Of a DNA stretch of 64,000 nt, positions 19,590 to 28,362 are shown piece after piece. The notes under the pieces are model-generated. The model had not been told where the DNA came from. It ran no database searches and saw nothing but the letters and a program-made list of their open reading frames with translations. The first letter of the stretch is position 1. Every line of letters starts with the position of its first letter. The DNA comes from Cerina sp048266425 (GTDB lineage: Bacteria; Bacteroidota; Bacteroidia; Flavobacteriales; Flavobacteriaceae). Where the stretch lies: NCBI GenBank assembly GCA_048266425.1, contig JBLWZN010000017.1, positions 16,936-80,935 of the forward strand, read 5' to 3'. Made by a program: the position numbers and the translations under genes.

Positions 19590-19970
19590 TTAAAGAGCCT
19601 TGCCATTTTTTTCAACAAACTTGTGCAGCACTGCTTTTATACTTGCTTCCACTTGTTCGTACTCGGGCATTTCCTTGCCAATATATAAAAATAGAAACGC
19701 AAAGTTACCCTCGATGTTGTTAAAAACAAGGTGTTTGTTCAATCGATAGCTTTCCCGTAATAACCGTTTGATCCGGTTCCTTTGGACTGCCCTTTTAAAA
19801 TTTCTTTTGGAAACGGTTACCCCGGCCTGAATCTGCACGTCTTCGGGCAATTCTGTTCTTAGGTAGATGAGTTTTACGGGATAACTACTAATTCCCTTGC
19901 CGCCCTCGAACAACTGTTCGATCAGTTTTTTGCGCTTAAGCTTTTCTTTTTTAGGGAAGGAAAAATCCAT
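19590..19970 (-). CDS. rnpA: Ribonuclease P protein component
   Basis: Basic protein subunit of RNase P, which matures the 5' end of tRNA. Seen: the RNR signature in QRNRIKRLLRESYRL and an N-terminal FPKKEKLKRKKLI. The 126-aa length is usual. It sits between an M14 peptidase and an S41 protease, not next to rpmH as in many bacteria. Confidence 0.94.
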   Translation of the reverse strand: MDFSFPKKEKLKRKKLIEQLFEGGKGISSYPVKLIYLRTELPEDVQIQAGVTVSKRNFKRAVQRNRIKRLLRESYRLNKHLVFNNIEGNFAFLFLYIGKEMPEYEQVEASIKAVLHKFVEKNGKAL

Positions 19971-20041
19971 TGTTTGAACGGGGTCATCTATCTCGTGTAA
20001 AAGTAGAAAAACAGAACGAAACTTATCGGCTTAACTTAACA

Positions 20042-21508
20042 CTAACGATAGATCATCCCATTTTTAAAGTCCCCCTTCCCCGTACTTAAATCGATTAGAA
20101 AGCCATTGATAATGGCATAGCGCACAACATTGTTCTTCTCCAGGACAAAGGTAGGGTTGATACCCACCTGCAAATGAAAGGCTGGAACATTGTAGTCCAT
20201 ACTCAGTAACTGTAGGGGCAGATCGGCCTTTTCGGGACTCTCTGGTAACTTGGCCATACGAATATAGGTATAGCCCGATTTAAGCAGGAAGTTGATATCG
20301 ACCTCAGCGAGTTCCATCATGGATTTAACCACATAAGGGTATATCTTTCCAGGCCAAAGGGTATAACCATCGGCTTCCAAGGTTTCATATCCATAGTAGG
20401 TTGATAGGTCACCTTGGTCCATAACCCGGCTACTGTAATAAAAACCGGTGTGGTCCTTATTGTCCACTTCCACTTGGTTTATTCCCAAATCCAAATTATA
20501 ATCATGTCCATTAAGTCGATAGGTAGCACCCTTAATTTTTAGATCGAATAGTTTCCTGTCGTTTTCCGGGATTGTTCCGTATTCCTCCAAAGGCATATCC
20601 TTATAATTTTCCATGGCGATAGTATATATGGCCGAAAGTATGGAGACGTAGTTGAGTTTGCGTATTTCCTGTTTTTCTACATCGCCCGGATATCCTCCAG
20701 ATTCTATTAAAATGGCACTTGTTCCCCACTTCTGGATATTATCCCCAAAGGCCCTAGGCTCAAAATCATCATTATACCGGCCAACTTGTCCAGGTGCATA
20801 TTTCTGAAGAATACGGTTCATAAAAACAATGACCTTCATAGCGTTTGCCCTAACGGTGTTCGTGTCCTTTTCATAATTGAATGCCGGTGCCAGATATGAA
20901 ATAGTGGCCGGTTTCGGGGTACGTTCGGCATTGTAATACGTACTCTGATCATGAAGGTTAAAACCGAAATCGGCCTGTAAGCTATCCCTCATCTGCTTAA
21001 GAATCTTTCCTTCAGGGGTTTGTAGCATTGCGGCATCCCTATTGATATCTATGCCCAACGCATTTCGTCTTTGGAATACCTCGGCCCCATCGGGGTTTAA
21101 CATTGGAAGAAAATGAAGGGTCAACTTGCTTAAAATTTCCTTCTTTTCTTCTGTAAAATCATCGCTCCCTAAAAAGTTAAGTATGTCAAAAATGGCTTGG
21201 GTAGCGGTGGGCTCATCACCGTGCATCTGTGACCAGAGCAAAACATTGGTCTTCCCGGTTCCCACACTGATCAACGAAATACTTCGGCCTTCAATGGACA
21301 ATCCTACTTTTTTTACCGTAAACAAAGAGTCTTTTGCAACCTTGTCGATCAACGGTTGGAGGTCCTTGTGCTTTATCCGACGTTCGTTTAGGGCGGACTC
21401 CTTATATCTTTCGTATGTACGGTACAGATCGGACGTCAAATCCTGTTGTGAATACCCGATAACACCCATCAATAAAAATACGACTAAACTTAACGCAGTG
21501 TTTTTCAT
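20042..21508 (-). CDS. M14-family zinc carboxypeptidase
   Basis: Exported metallopeptidase (488 aa; signal peptide ending near IGYSQ). Seen: the zinc ligands of M14 in SQMHGDEPTAT (HxxE), the third ligand His in GFNLHDQ, and the probable catalytic Glu in AILIESGGYPGD. A C-terminal domain of about 150 residues has no recognised fold. It may act on peptide or muropeptide substrates in the periplasm. Its stop is 71 nt before rnpA. Confidence 0.86.
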   Translation of the reverse strand: MKNTALSLVVFLLMGVIGYSQQDLTSDLYRTYERYKESALNERRIKHKDLQPLIDKVAKDSLFTVKKVGLSIEGRSISLISVGTGKTNVLLWSQMHGDEPTATQAIFDILNFLGSDDFTEEKKEILSKLTLHFLPMLNPDGAEVFQRRNALGIDINRDAAMLQTPEGKILKQMRDSLQADFGFNLHDQSTYYNAERTPKPATISYLAPAFNYEKDTNTVRANAMKVIVFMNRILQKYAPGQVGRYNDDFEPRAFGDNIQKWGTSAILIESGGYPGDVEKQEIRKLNYVSILSAIYTIAMENYKDMPLEEYGTIPENDRKLFDLKIKGATYRLNGHDYNLDLGINQVEVDNKDHTGFYYSSRVMDQGDLSTYYGYETLEADGYTLWPGKIYPYVVKSMMELAEVDINFLLKSGYTYIRMAKLPESPEKADLPLQLLSMDYNVPAFHLQVGINPTFVLEKNNVVRYAIINGFLIDLSTGKGDFKNGMIYR

Positions 21509-21669
21509 ACAAAAATCATTTGTTCAAATTGAAATACCTCGTCAAAATGGGACAAAAGGACAAAGGACAAAGGATAACTTTTTGCAAAACCCATAATAGG
21601 AAATAACCAATATCCGTGTTCTAACTTCTATTTTCTCTTTTCTATATTCTATGCCCTATTCTCTCTCTC

Positions 21670-22329
21670 CTATGGCACAGGTTTAAATCCAAGTTTTTTG
21701 GTAGCTTTCCGTACCTTGGCCATAAAATCCCTACCTGGATCTGTCTTTTTAGTTCTATAGCTATCGTCTTTCTCCTTCCACAAGGGACTGTTCACAAAAT
21801 CGGTGTACTCATAATGACCGATAACATATTCTATTTCGTATTTGGATTTCAAATATTTAACCAACCAAATATTTGCCTTTAGCTGGGCCTTGGTCAAGGG
21901 AGCATCTTCGGTACCTCCCACATTTTCCACGCCTATGGCGCAGTAGTTCAAGCCGATAACATGTCTTGCCATTGTAGTTTCCGGCATCAATCTATATATA
22001 GTACCGTCACGGTCCACCAAAAATTGCGAAGAAACGTTCAAAGCACTTGCAGCTGCTATTTCTGGTCGCCAATTGGGCAATTTGGGATTATCAAAAGCCT
22101 CAAAGGACTTTGCAAGTGTTGGGATTACCGTCCAATGCAGTACGACCATTTTGGGAACAATCGTGGGCGATTGCTGCACCAATCCATAATGATCGTTCAA
22201 ATATTCCAGTGTAAGGTCCTTTCGTTCCTGGTCAAATATTATGGGTTTATCAACAATCCTTTTAGTATTCTTTATGGAAGCGCAGGACATTAAAACAATG
22301 GCGAAAAGAAAAACACAAATCTTCCTCAT
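21670..22329 (-). CDS. N-acetylmuramoyl-L-alanine amidase (Amidase_2)
   Basis: Lipoprotein amidase (about 219 aa; signal MRKICVFLFAIVLMSC) that cleaves the bond between MurNAc and the stem peptide. Seen: zinc-site motifs MVVLHWT, IGHYEYTDF and DPGRDFMAKV, plus GLNYCAIGVENVGG, in Amidase_2/PGRP order. ATG at 22329 begins the signal sequence; the longer frame would run into the neighbouring gene. It lies 31 nt after the 3D-domain gene. Confidence 0.88.
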   Translation of the reverse strand: MRKICVFLFAIVLMSCASIKNTKRIVDKPIIFDQERKDLTLEYLNDHYGLVQQSPTIVPKMVVLHWTVIPTLAKSFEAFDNPKLPNWRPEIAAASALNVSSQFLVDRDGTIYRLMPETTMARHVIGLNYCAIGVENVGGTEDAPLTKAQLKANIWLVKYLKSKYEIEYVIGHYEYTDFVNSPLWKEKDDSYRTKKTDPGRDFMAKVRKATKKLGFKPVP

Positions 22330-22360
22330 TCTATGGAATCTATTTCTTAAAAATACAAAT

Positions 22361-22801
22361 TCATTTACTTTCCAAGGTGTCCGCAAGGCTATCTTTTTTA
22401 ACGGCATATCTTATCCAGACCTTTTTTCTGCCCCAATCCAAAGCTCGCTCCCTGTCCACTCCCATATAAATATCGATACGGTTTCTCCATCGTCCGTGCA
22501 TTTTGTCCTTAACGAGATAGACCCCATCCAACCGATCAATTTTCACCATGGTATTGTGGGTAAGCCCTTTTGCTATCAAATCCCTGGAAACCGCTATACA
22601 TTTCATTCCCGGTACCAAGGAATCTCCCCAGGCAGTGATTCCTGGATGTTCATACGAAGTTTGGGAAGGAAAGGAATTATAGGCCGTTGCGGTTACTTTG
22701 AGAGGTTTCCAAACATAGGGATCTTCCTGTTCTCCCCTTTCACGACAGGACCAAAGAATTACAAGAATCGCCATGCAGCCAATGTAGCTCGCTCCTTTCA
22801 T
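22361..22801 (-). CDS. 3D-domain (RlpA/MltA-barrel-like) lipoprotein
   Basis: Small lipoprotein (about 146 aa; Cys in ILWSCRERG) with a 3D domain, a double-psi barrel linked to peptidoglycan binding or cleavage. Seen: LKVTATAYNS, ITAWGD, CIAVSRDLI, YLVKDKMHGRWRNRIDIYMG. ATG at 22801 shares its A with the TGA stop of the upstream gene (TGATG), so the two are translationally coupled. With the amidase it forms a small cell-wall cassette. Confidence 0.85.
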   Translation of the reverse strand: MKGASYIGCMAILVILWSCRERGEQEDPYVWKPLKVTATAYNSFPSQTSYEHPGITAWGDSLVPGMKCIAVSRDLIAKGLTHNTMVKIDRLDGVYLVKDKMHGRWRNRIDIYMGVDRERALDWGRKKVWIRYAVKKDSLADTLESK

Positions 22802-24312
22802 CAATTCTTAAGTTTATTTTTCAGCACCATTATATCCACATTATTTTCATTCCATATCCTGGAAAGTTCATCGGGAATATCGGTATAATTATAAGTAAAC
22901 GAACTTAAAATGATATCCATATCCCCATCAAGATCCACGTCTGCGGTATCCATTAAAAACCAGCGTCCCATTTGCGATTCTTCAAAAGTATAAGGTTTGA
23001 AATCGTAATTCATTGCATCGGTATTCTCCAAATAAACAAATGAACTTTCCGGTTGTCTTTTATAGTCCGGAAAGGTAGAAACTATGGCAAAATCAATATC
23101 GCCATCCTGATCAAAATCACTGGCCACAAACCTCGTAGCCCCGTTCATGGCATAAAAATAGGACTCTTCAAAGTGATTCTTGCCGTCATTGATATAGATA
23201 CGTAGCCCGTGATACGGTTTTAACACGATGGACTTGTCTGCATTGTCCCCATTTACGGTAATTATATCCTGGTCGCCATCCCCATCATAATCTACCAGTT
23301 CAAACCAACTGCTACCGTACAAAGGGCTGACCCGAATAACCTTCTCACTTCGAAATTTAAGACCGTCTTGCTGATAATAAATGGTAATCCCCTCATCACC
23401 TTGGGCAGATTGTACAATCAAATCTTCCCTTCCATCACCGTCCATATCCTTTGCTATGACCCTATTTGAGCCTGGCTGCCCTAGTAACACCTTTTTTTTA
23501 TATTCGGTATTGTCCTTATTGGTAAACAGGGCCAATTCCCCAGTTAGATCTCCGAATTCGCTTACCACCAATTCTTCATTGCCATCCTTGTCCAAATCTG
23601 CTACGAGGGTGTTCACTGGTCTATGGAGTATCTGGGGCAAGAGGGTCGTCTTGTTGTCTGCGTTTATAAAAATTCGTCCCGAGGCCAATTCTGAGGGATT
23701 CAATTGGCCAACGCTGGTAATATACCGAACCCCATCTTTCATAGTGTAGTCAACAATTCCAATACCAAACCTGCCCATTGGGTGCGATTTGTTCTTTACA
23801 AAATCGTAGTCGTATAGATTTCCTCGAATATCGCCCAGGTTTAGTTTGCGGGAAAATTGATCATAGCGCATAAAAGTGATAAAGGAGCCAGGGAAACTGT
23901 CAATTGCGATTGGATCGGGACTAAATTGGGAAAGTGGGGATGGAGGGTTTTCCGGGTAATGCATTTCCAGGGAATCGGGTGCCGAATCCAGAACATAGTT
24001 TTTAATCAATTCCCAATCTTCCAAAGAAAGCACGGGCTTGTCCGGGTATACATCTGTCTTTAAAATGGCACTCTGCTCCCGAAATGAGATTCCCCTGTAA
24101 GGATCATAGCCCGAATCCAGAATTCCCAATCTAGCTCCCATTTCGGGCAGAATATTCTTTTCCCAAATATTCCTGGGGAGGTCTTGTACAGAAGGAGCTA
24201 TATGGCAACTCGCGCAATAACCATTAAAAAGTTGCCCTCCCCTCGCTTTTGGGGTTGAGGGCGAACAATTTATAAGGATGCACAACAGCGCAATTGCGTA
24301 AAATTTCGACAT
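22801..24312 (-). CDS. FG-GAP/VCBS repeat lipoprotein with a cytochrome c motif
   Basis: Exported lipoprotein (503 aa; Cys in LINCSPS). Seen: a mono-heme attachment motif CASCH at residues 33-37 in a short cytochrome-like segment (to about 110), then a beta-propeller-type region with five acidic repeats of the form DxDxDGxxD (DLDKDGNEE, DMDGDGRED, DYDGDGDQD, DFDQDGDID, DVDLDGDMD), likely binding calcium. Role unknown; a surface redox or binding protein is inferred. It overlaps the 3D gene by one base. Confidence 0.82.
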   Translation of the reverse strand: MSKFYAIALLCILINCSPSTPKARGGQLFNGYCASCHIAPSVQDLPRNIWEKNILPEMGARLGILDSGYDPYRGISFREQSAILKTDVYPDKPVLSLEDWELIKNYVLDSAPDSLEMHYPENPPSPLSQFSPDPIAIDSFPGSFITFMRYDQFSRKLNLGDIRGNLYDYDFVKNKSHPMGRFGIGIVDYTMKDGVRYITSVGQLNPSELASGRIFINADNKTTLLPQILHRPVNTLVADLDKDGNEELVVSEFGDLTGELALFTNKDNTEYKKKVLLGQPGSNRVIAKDMDGDGREDLIVQSAQGDEGITIYYQQDGLKFRSEKVIRVSPLYGSSWFELVDYDGDGDQDIITVNGDNADKSIVLKPYHGLRIYINDGKNHFEESYFYAMNGATRFVASDFDQDGDIDFAIVSTFPDYKRQPESSFVYLENTDAMNYDFKPYTFEESQMGRWFLMDTADVDLDGDMDIILSSFTYNYTDIPDELSRIWNENNVDIMVLKNKLKN

Positions 24313-24326
24313 ATAGGTTATATTTG
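24294..24326 (+). promoter_or_regulatory. Promoter of the serine hydrolase gene
   Basis: TTG at 24294-24296, a 22-nt spacer, and TATATTTG at 24319-24326, matching the Bacteroidota consensus (TTG-N17-23-TAnnTTTG). A start near 24333 gives a leader of about 40 nt. Confidence 0.6.
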
Positions 24327-24369
24327 GTTTTCCAAAATACGATAAATTTCAACCATTAAACCTACTCCT

Positions 24370-25710
24370 TTGATGAAAAACAAAAAGCGTTTACTCTTTC
24401 CTATTATTCTTATCCTAATCATATGTACCGGGATTTACAATTATCCCAAACTCAATATTGTATCCGGCTATGCAGCAAAAAACATGGCTTCGGGCGTTTT
24501 TGTTGCTGGCCGTACGGAAGCGTCCATCAATGAAAATGACAACAACGTACCTTTGATAAAGTTTGCAAAATCAAAGATTGATAGGTCCAAAATGCAGGCT
24601 TCCTCCACTGTTTTTGGACTGATGAAACGCACCGCCGTTTACAGGAATGGTTTAGGCAGTGTATTGATCAACAAGGATTACGATCCTAAAAATGTACCCT
24701 TAAAACCACATCGAAAAACGGATGGAAACAACTTGGTTTTTCCCTATGGGGATAACAAAGCCAAGGACACAATTTTTGACAATGTCGATTATACTAGACT
24801 GCAACATGCTGTGGACAAAGCATTTTCAGAACCCGCAATCCAAAAGACACGTACCGTACTAGTGGTTTACAAAGACCATATCATCGCAGAAAAATATCTC
24901 GATGGATTTACAAAGGAAACCCCAATCTTGGGATGGTCCATGACGAAGAGTGTTTTGGCTACCTTGTACGGAATTATGGAATTCCGGCACAAGTTAAATA
25001 TCGATGAACCCGCCCCGATTAGCTCTTGGCAAAAGGATGAGCGCAAAAGAATAACCCTTAACGATCTGTTACGAATGCAGAGCGGATTGGAATGGGACGA
25101 AGATTATAAATCAATTTCGGATGCCACCCAGATGCTGTTTTTGGATTCTGACATGAGCGCCGTGCAAGCGCACAAAAAAGCGTTGGCACCTCCTGGGGAG
25201 ATTTGGAACTATTCCTCCGGTACGACCAACTTATTATCGGGCATACTGAGAAAGCAATTTTCCTCTTATCAAGAATATTTGGATTTTCCCTATAGCTCTT
25301 TGATCGATAAGATCGGAATGCGGTCCATGCTGATCGAAACCGACCTGGCCGGCAATTTTGTGGGGTCTTCTTACGGATGGGCCAATACACGGGACTGGGC
25401 CAAGTTTGGTTTGCTCTATCTACATAGGGGGAATTGGATGGGAGAGCAATTATTTGCTCCCCAATGGGTTGATTATGTTACCGAACCCACGGCCCACTCC
25501 AAAGGAACCTACGGTGCCCATTTTTGGTTGAACCTCCAAGGAAAATTTCCGGATGCCCCAAAGGATATGTACTCCGCAAATGGTTATGAAGGACAATTCG
25601 TATTTATCATTCCCTCTAAAGATCTTGTCATCGTTAGGACCGGACTGGCCGAAGCTCCCGACTTTGATATCAACGGTTTCTTAAGGGAGGTAACAATGGC
25701 CATTAATTGA
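24370..25710 (+). CDS. Beta-lactamase-family serine hydrolase
   Basis: Membrane-anchored or exported class C-type serine hydrolase (446 aa), the family that includes esterases and D-aminopeptidases. Seen: an N-terminal hydrophobic segment, the SxxK motif SMTK with catalytic Ser190, the Tyr region WNYSSGTTN, and a C-terminal GYEGQFVFIIPSKD typical of the family. An extra N-terminal region of about 130 residues precedes the catalytic domain. Substrate unknown. A TAnnTTTG promoter lies just upstream. Confidence 0.88.
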   Translation: MMKNKKRLLFPIILILIICTGIYNYPKLNIVSGYAAKNMASGVFVAGRTEASINENDNNVPLIKFAKSKIDRSKMQASSTVFGLMKRTAVYRNGLGSVLINKDYDPKNVPLKPHRKTDGNNLVFPYGDNKAKDTIFDNVDYTRLQHAVDKAFSEPAIQKTRTVLVVYKDHIIAEKYLDGFTKETPILGWSMTKSVLATLYGIMEFRHKLNIDEPAPISSWQKDERKRITLNDLLRMQSGLEWDEDYKSISDATQMLFLDSDMSAVQAHKKALAPPGEIWNYSSGTTNLLSGILRKQFSSYQEYLDFPYSSLIDKIGMRSMLIETDLAGNFVGSSYGWANTRDWAKFGLLYLHRGNWMGEQLFAPQWVDYVTEPTAHSKGTYGAHFWLNLQGKFPDAPKDMYSANGYEGQFVFIIPSKDLVIVRTGLAEAPDFDINGFLREVTMAIN

Positions 25711-25734
25711 GAATTCTGGTTGCCCTTATCTTTG
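25707..25734 (+). promoter_or_regulatory. Promoter-like sequence at the end of the serine hydrolase gene
   Basis: TTG at 25707-25709, overlapping the stop codon, a 17-nt spacer and TATCTTTG at 25727-25734. No gene starts close by; the next CDS begins at 26264. It may drive an untranslated RNA or be fortuitous. Confidence 0.35.
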
Positions 25735-25953
25735 TGAAGGGTTTAAAACAACGTTTATAAAACAACGTAATCCTCGTTTTTTGGCACTGCGCCAATCACT
25801 TTGCGCCATACGCTAATCAAGGTGCATAAGACAAATTCCGGAGCTCTAATGCAATTTATTATCCTGAAAATTTGAATAATAATATCCAGAACCCAGTTAT
25901 TTCCTCCTTCAACAACACAATTGGCACCCTACACCACAAATCCTATCCATCCC

Positions 25954-26086
25954 ACAACAATAATTTTCCAACCGGGAATGTCTGCCGTATGTTTACCATG
26001 TAATATAAAACAAGTAGATTTTTTCATTTTCATATAGTGTTCTCGTAAAAGAGCCTTGTCCTGACCGATAAGGCTCTTTTTAGTTG
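25954..26086 (+). ncRNA. Copy 1 of a three-copy intergenic element, candidate small RNA
   Basis: Element with a promoter-like part (TTTT at 25964-25967, 20-nt spacer, TATGTTTA at 25988-25995), a 38-nt core at 26020-26057 identical in all three copies, and an intrinsic terminator: stem 26047-26057 with 26070-26080 (11 bp) and a T tail. The predicted transcript is about 26000-26083. It lies between the serine hydrolase and DUF4038 genes. I could not match it to a named RNA family. Confidence 0.6.
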
Positions 26087-26204
26087 GTTCCCTTCCAATT
26101 CGTGTCAGCTTCGATAAACGTTCGCCGTATTATAGAATTAAGATCAACTCGAAGCAGGACCTCCAGTTTCAATCTTTGACGCTTCCTTGTTTCGCTCGTT
26201 CCCA

Positions 26205-26234
26205 TTTAAACCAGAGATTTTCTGTATATCTTTG
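26205..26234 (+). promoter_or_regulatory. Promoter of the DUF4038 gene
   Basis: TATCTTTG at 26227-26234, a perfect TAnnTTTG box, with a TTT at 26205-26207 at 19-nt spacing. The expected leader is about 25 nt. Confidence 0.45.
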
Positions 26235-26263
26235 AACTTATCACAATTAATTCGTGTCCTATT

Positions 26264-27658
26264 ATGACCCGCACCGTCCTTCTTGCATTACTGATGCTAA
26301 ATATCACCATAAATCTCGATGCCCAAAGACTCAAAGTAAGCCAGAACGGTCGATTTTTAGTCACCGAAAACGGCAAGCCTTTCTTTTGGCAGGCCGATAC
26401 GGCATGGGAACTGTTCCACCGCTGCAACAGGGAGGAGGTTGACATCTATCTGAAAAAAAGGAAAGAGCAGGGCTTTAATGTGATACAGGCCGTGGCGTTG
26501 GCTGAATTGGACGGACTGAACACCCCAAATGCCTATGGGGAAACCCCATTGGTCAACAACAATCCTTTAACCCCCAATCCCAAATATTTTGAGCAGGTAG
26601 ATTATGTGATCAAAAAAGCAGGGGAATTGGGAATCTACATTGCGCTCCTTCCAACCTGGGGAGATAAGTTATTCACAAACAGCTGGGGCATAGGTCCGGT
26701 AATTTTCAATCCAAAGAATGCCAATGCCTACGGAAAATGGATCGGGAATAGATATAAGGATTACAACAATGTTATTTGGATAATGGGCGGGGATAGGAAT
26801 CCCCGTACAAATACTGACGATGTTGAAGTATGGCGGCAAATGGCCCTGGGCGTGGTAGAGGGAGTTGGGGGCAATCAAAATGCTTTAATGAGTTTTCATC
26901 CCCAACCCAAAGAAGGGGGCGGATCCTCTACATGGTTTCACCAAGACAAGTGGCTGGATTTTAACATGCACCAAACCGGACATTGTGCCAATCAAGGCAC
27001 CTACAAGCATATTGCTCACGATTATGGCCTTAAACCCATAAAACCAGTTCTGGACGGGGAACCTCTATACGAGGACCATCCCAACTGTTTTAATGCCAAG
27101 GAATTGGGATACAGTGTGCCGGAAGACATCCGTCGGATCATGTATTGGAATGTTTTTGCCGGAGCCTGCGGCCAAACCTATGGTTGCCATGACGTTTGGC
27201 AAATGTACAGCATAGACAGGGAAGGCATCAACGGTCCTTTACGGCCTTGGCCGATTGCCCTGGATCTCCCGATGGCCAATCAGGTGCAGCACCTAAAAAA
27301 TCTTATGTTATCCAGGCCATACCTTAGTCGTATACCCGATCAATCCATGGTTTTGGAGTCCCAATTGGAGAATGACGATTACGTAATTGCCACAAGGGAT
27401 GAAAAAGGAACATATGCCATGATCTACTTTCCCACCGGAAAAACCACAGCTTTAGACCTGAGCAGCCTATCGGCAACTAAACTTGGGACCTGGTGGTACG
27501 ATCCCCGTACCGGCAACACTTATGAAGGCGAAAATATACAAAGGTCCAATAACATAAGGATACTTCCTCCCACCAGGGGAAAAGGCAACGACTGGGTGTT
27601 GGTCATCGATGCCGATGGAAGTACTTTTAAGGCCCCGGGGATTCCCGAATCATTTTAA
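26264..27658 (+). CDS. DUF4038 (GH140-like apiosidase) glycoside hydrolase
   Basis: Exported glycoside hydrolase (464 aa; signal peptide ending near NLDAQ). A TIM-barrel DUF4038 domain (about 25-350) is followed by a small beta-sandwich (about 370-455) like the putative collagen-binding domain often found C-terminal in this family. Candidate catalytic acids lie in WIMGGDRNP and LDGEPLYED, as in GH140 apiosidases. Substrate not determinable: related enzymes act on pectic apiose or other side chains. No SusC/D pair is adjacent; it is flanked on both sides by the repeated candidate small RNA. Confidence 0.85.
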   Translation: MTRTVLLALLMLNITINLDAQRLKVSQNGRFLVTENGKPFFWQADTAWELFHRCNREEVDIYLKKRKEQGFNVIQAVALAELDGLNTPNAYGETPLVNNNPLTPNPKYFEQVDYVIKKAGELGIYIALLPTWGDKLFTNSWGIGPVIFNPKNANAYGKWIGNRYKDYNNVIWIMGGDRNPRTNTDDVEVWRQMALGVVEGVGGNQNALMSFHPQPKEGGGSSTWFHQDKWLDFNMHQTGHCANQGTYKHIAHDYGLKPIKPVLDGEPLYEDHPNCFNAKELGYSVPEDIRRIMYWNVFAGACGQTYGCHDVWQMYSIDREGINGPLRPWPIALDLPMANQVQHLKNLMLSRPYLSRIPDQSMVLESQLENDDYVIATRDEKGTYAMIYFPTGKTTALDLSSLSATKLGTWWYDPRTGNTYEGENIQRSNNIRILPPTRGKGNDWVLVIDADGSTFKAPGIPESF

Positions 27659-27708
27659 TATCCATTTCTAGTCGCAAAATCGGACTTCACAACAACTTTC
27701 ACCCAATA

Positions 27709-27842
27709 CACAACAATAATTTCCTGAACCGGAATGTACGAGGTATGTTTACCATGTAATAATTACGAAAGTAGATTTTTCATTTTCATATAGTGTTCTC
27801 GTAAAAGAGCCTTGTCTTCACAGATAGGGCTCTTTTTAGTTG
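27709..27842 (+). ncRNA. Copy 2 of the three-copy intergenic element, candidate small RNA
   Basis: Same layout as copy 1: TTT at 27720-27722, TATGTTTA at 27744-27751 (20-nt spacing kept), identical 38-nt core at 27776-27813, and a terminator stem 27803-27811 with 27828-27836. The stem is kept through a U-G wobble where the copy differs. It starts 50 nt after the DUF4038 stop. Predicted RNA about 27757-27838. Confidence 0.6.
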
Positions 27843-27961
27843 GTGGCCTTGCCACAAGGGTATTCTTCTTTCCACAAACCCTAAATTCCTCCAAAAAGAA
27901 CCCTTGACCTAATTTTCGTGGAGTTTGGCTGAAATATTCCCAACTTGGTACAACTGCATTC

Positions 27962-28044
27962 TATATTTGGAAGACCATAGCATAAGTAGGTTAAGTTCAT
28001 GGTAAGATTTGGGGAAAAAGGCGGGCCATGCCCGCCTTTTTATT
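27962..28044 (+). ncRNA. Possible further small RNA with strong terminator
   Basis: A TATATTTG box (27962-27969) is followed 46 nt later by a perfect 11-bp GC-rich stem AAAAGGCGGGC/GCCCGCCTTTT (28016-28026 with 28030-28040) and a T-rich tail. No protein gene lies between copies 2 and 3 of the repeat, so a short RNA of about 70 nt is possible. The -33 box is poor. The hairpin is certain; the gene is not. Confidence 0.4.
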
Positions 28045-28046
28045 TT
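28016..28046 (+). terminator. Strong intrinsic terminator
   Basis: 11-bp perfect stem with a 3-nt CAT loop and a TTTTTATTTT tail. With A-runs on its other side it could work in both directions. Confidence 0.75.
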
Positions 28047-28125
28047 ATGTATTTCTTTAAAGTCTTCCCTTCCAAGTTCCAAAAAAATACTTTCCCCCTT
28101 CCTACACCACAACTTTTGTCGGTTT

Positions 28126-28259
28126 CACAACAATAATTTTCAATTGGGGAATGTCCATAGTATGTTTGCTATGTAATAAAAACGAAATAATAATTTTTTC
28201 ATTTTCATATAGTGTTCTCGTAAAAGAGCCTTATCCCCACGGATCAGGCTCTTTTTAGT
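28126..28259 (+). ncRNA. Copy 3 of the three-copy intergenic element, candidate small RNA
   Basis: TTTT at 28137-28140, 20-nt spacer, TATGTTTG at 28161-28168 (an exact TAnnTTTG), identical 38-nt core at 28195-28232, and a terminator stem 28222-28231 with 28246-28255 and a T tail. Similarity continues upstream: CCTACACCACAA at 28101-28112 also occurs before copy 1. The purB promoter begins right after the terminator. Confidence 0.6.
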
Positions 28260-28260
28260 T

Positions 28261-28294
28261 TTGACTACATCCCCACAACTTTTGACTATCTTTG
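28261..28294 (+). promoter_or_regulatory. Promoter of purB
   Basis: TTG at 28261-28263, a 23-nt spacer and TATCTTTG at 28287-28294. The predicted start near 28300 gives a leader of about 60 nt before the ATG at 28363. Confidence 0.55.
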
Positions 28295-28362
28295 CATCTT
28301 TCGAAGTACAAAGTACGATTTGCGATCAACTGTTAACCATAAATAACTTAGTAACCCAACAA

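Noticed and set aside
27909..28112. 67-codon minus-strand ORF between repeat copies 2 and 3
   Set aside because: It runs through a strong terminator hairpin, has no domain or signal, and its composition does not look like its neighbours.
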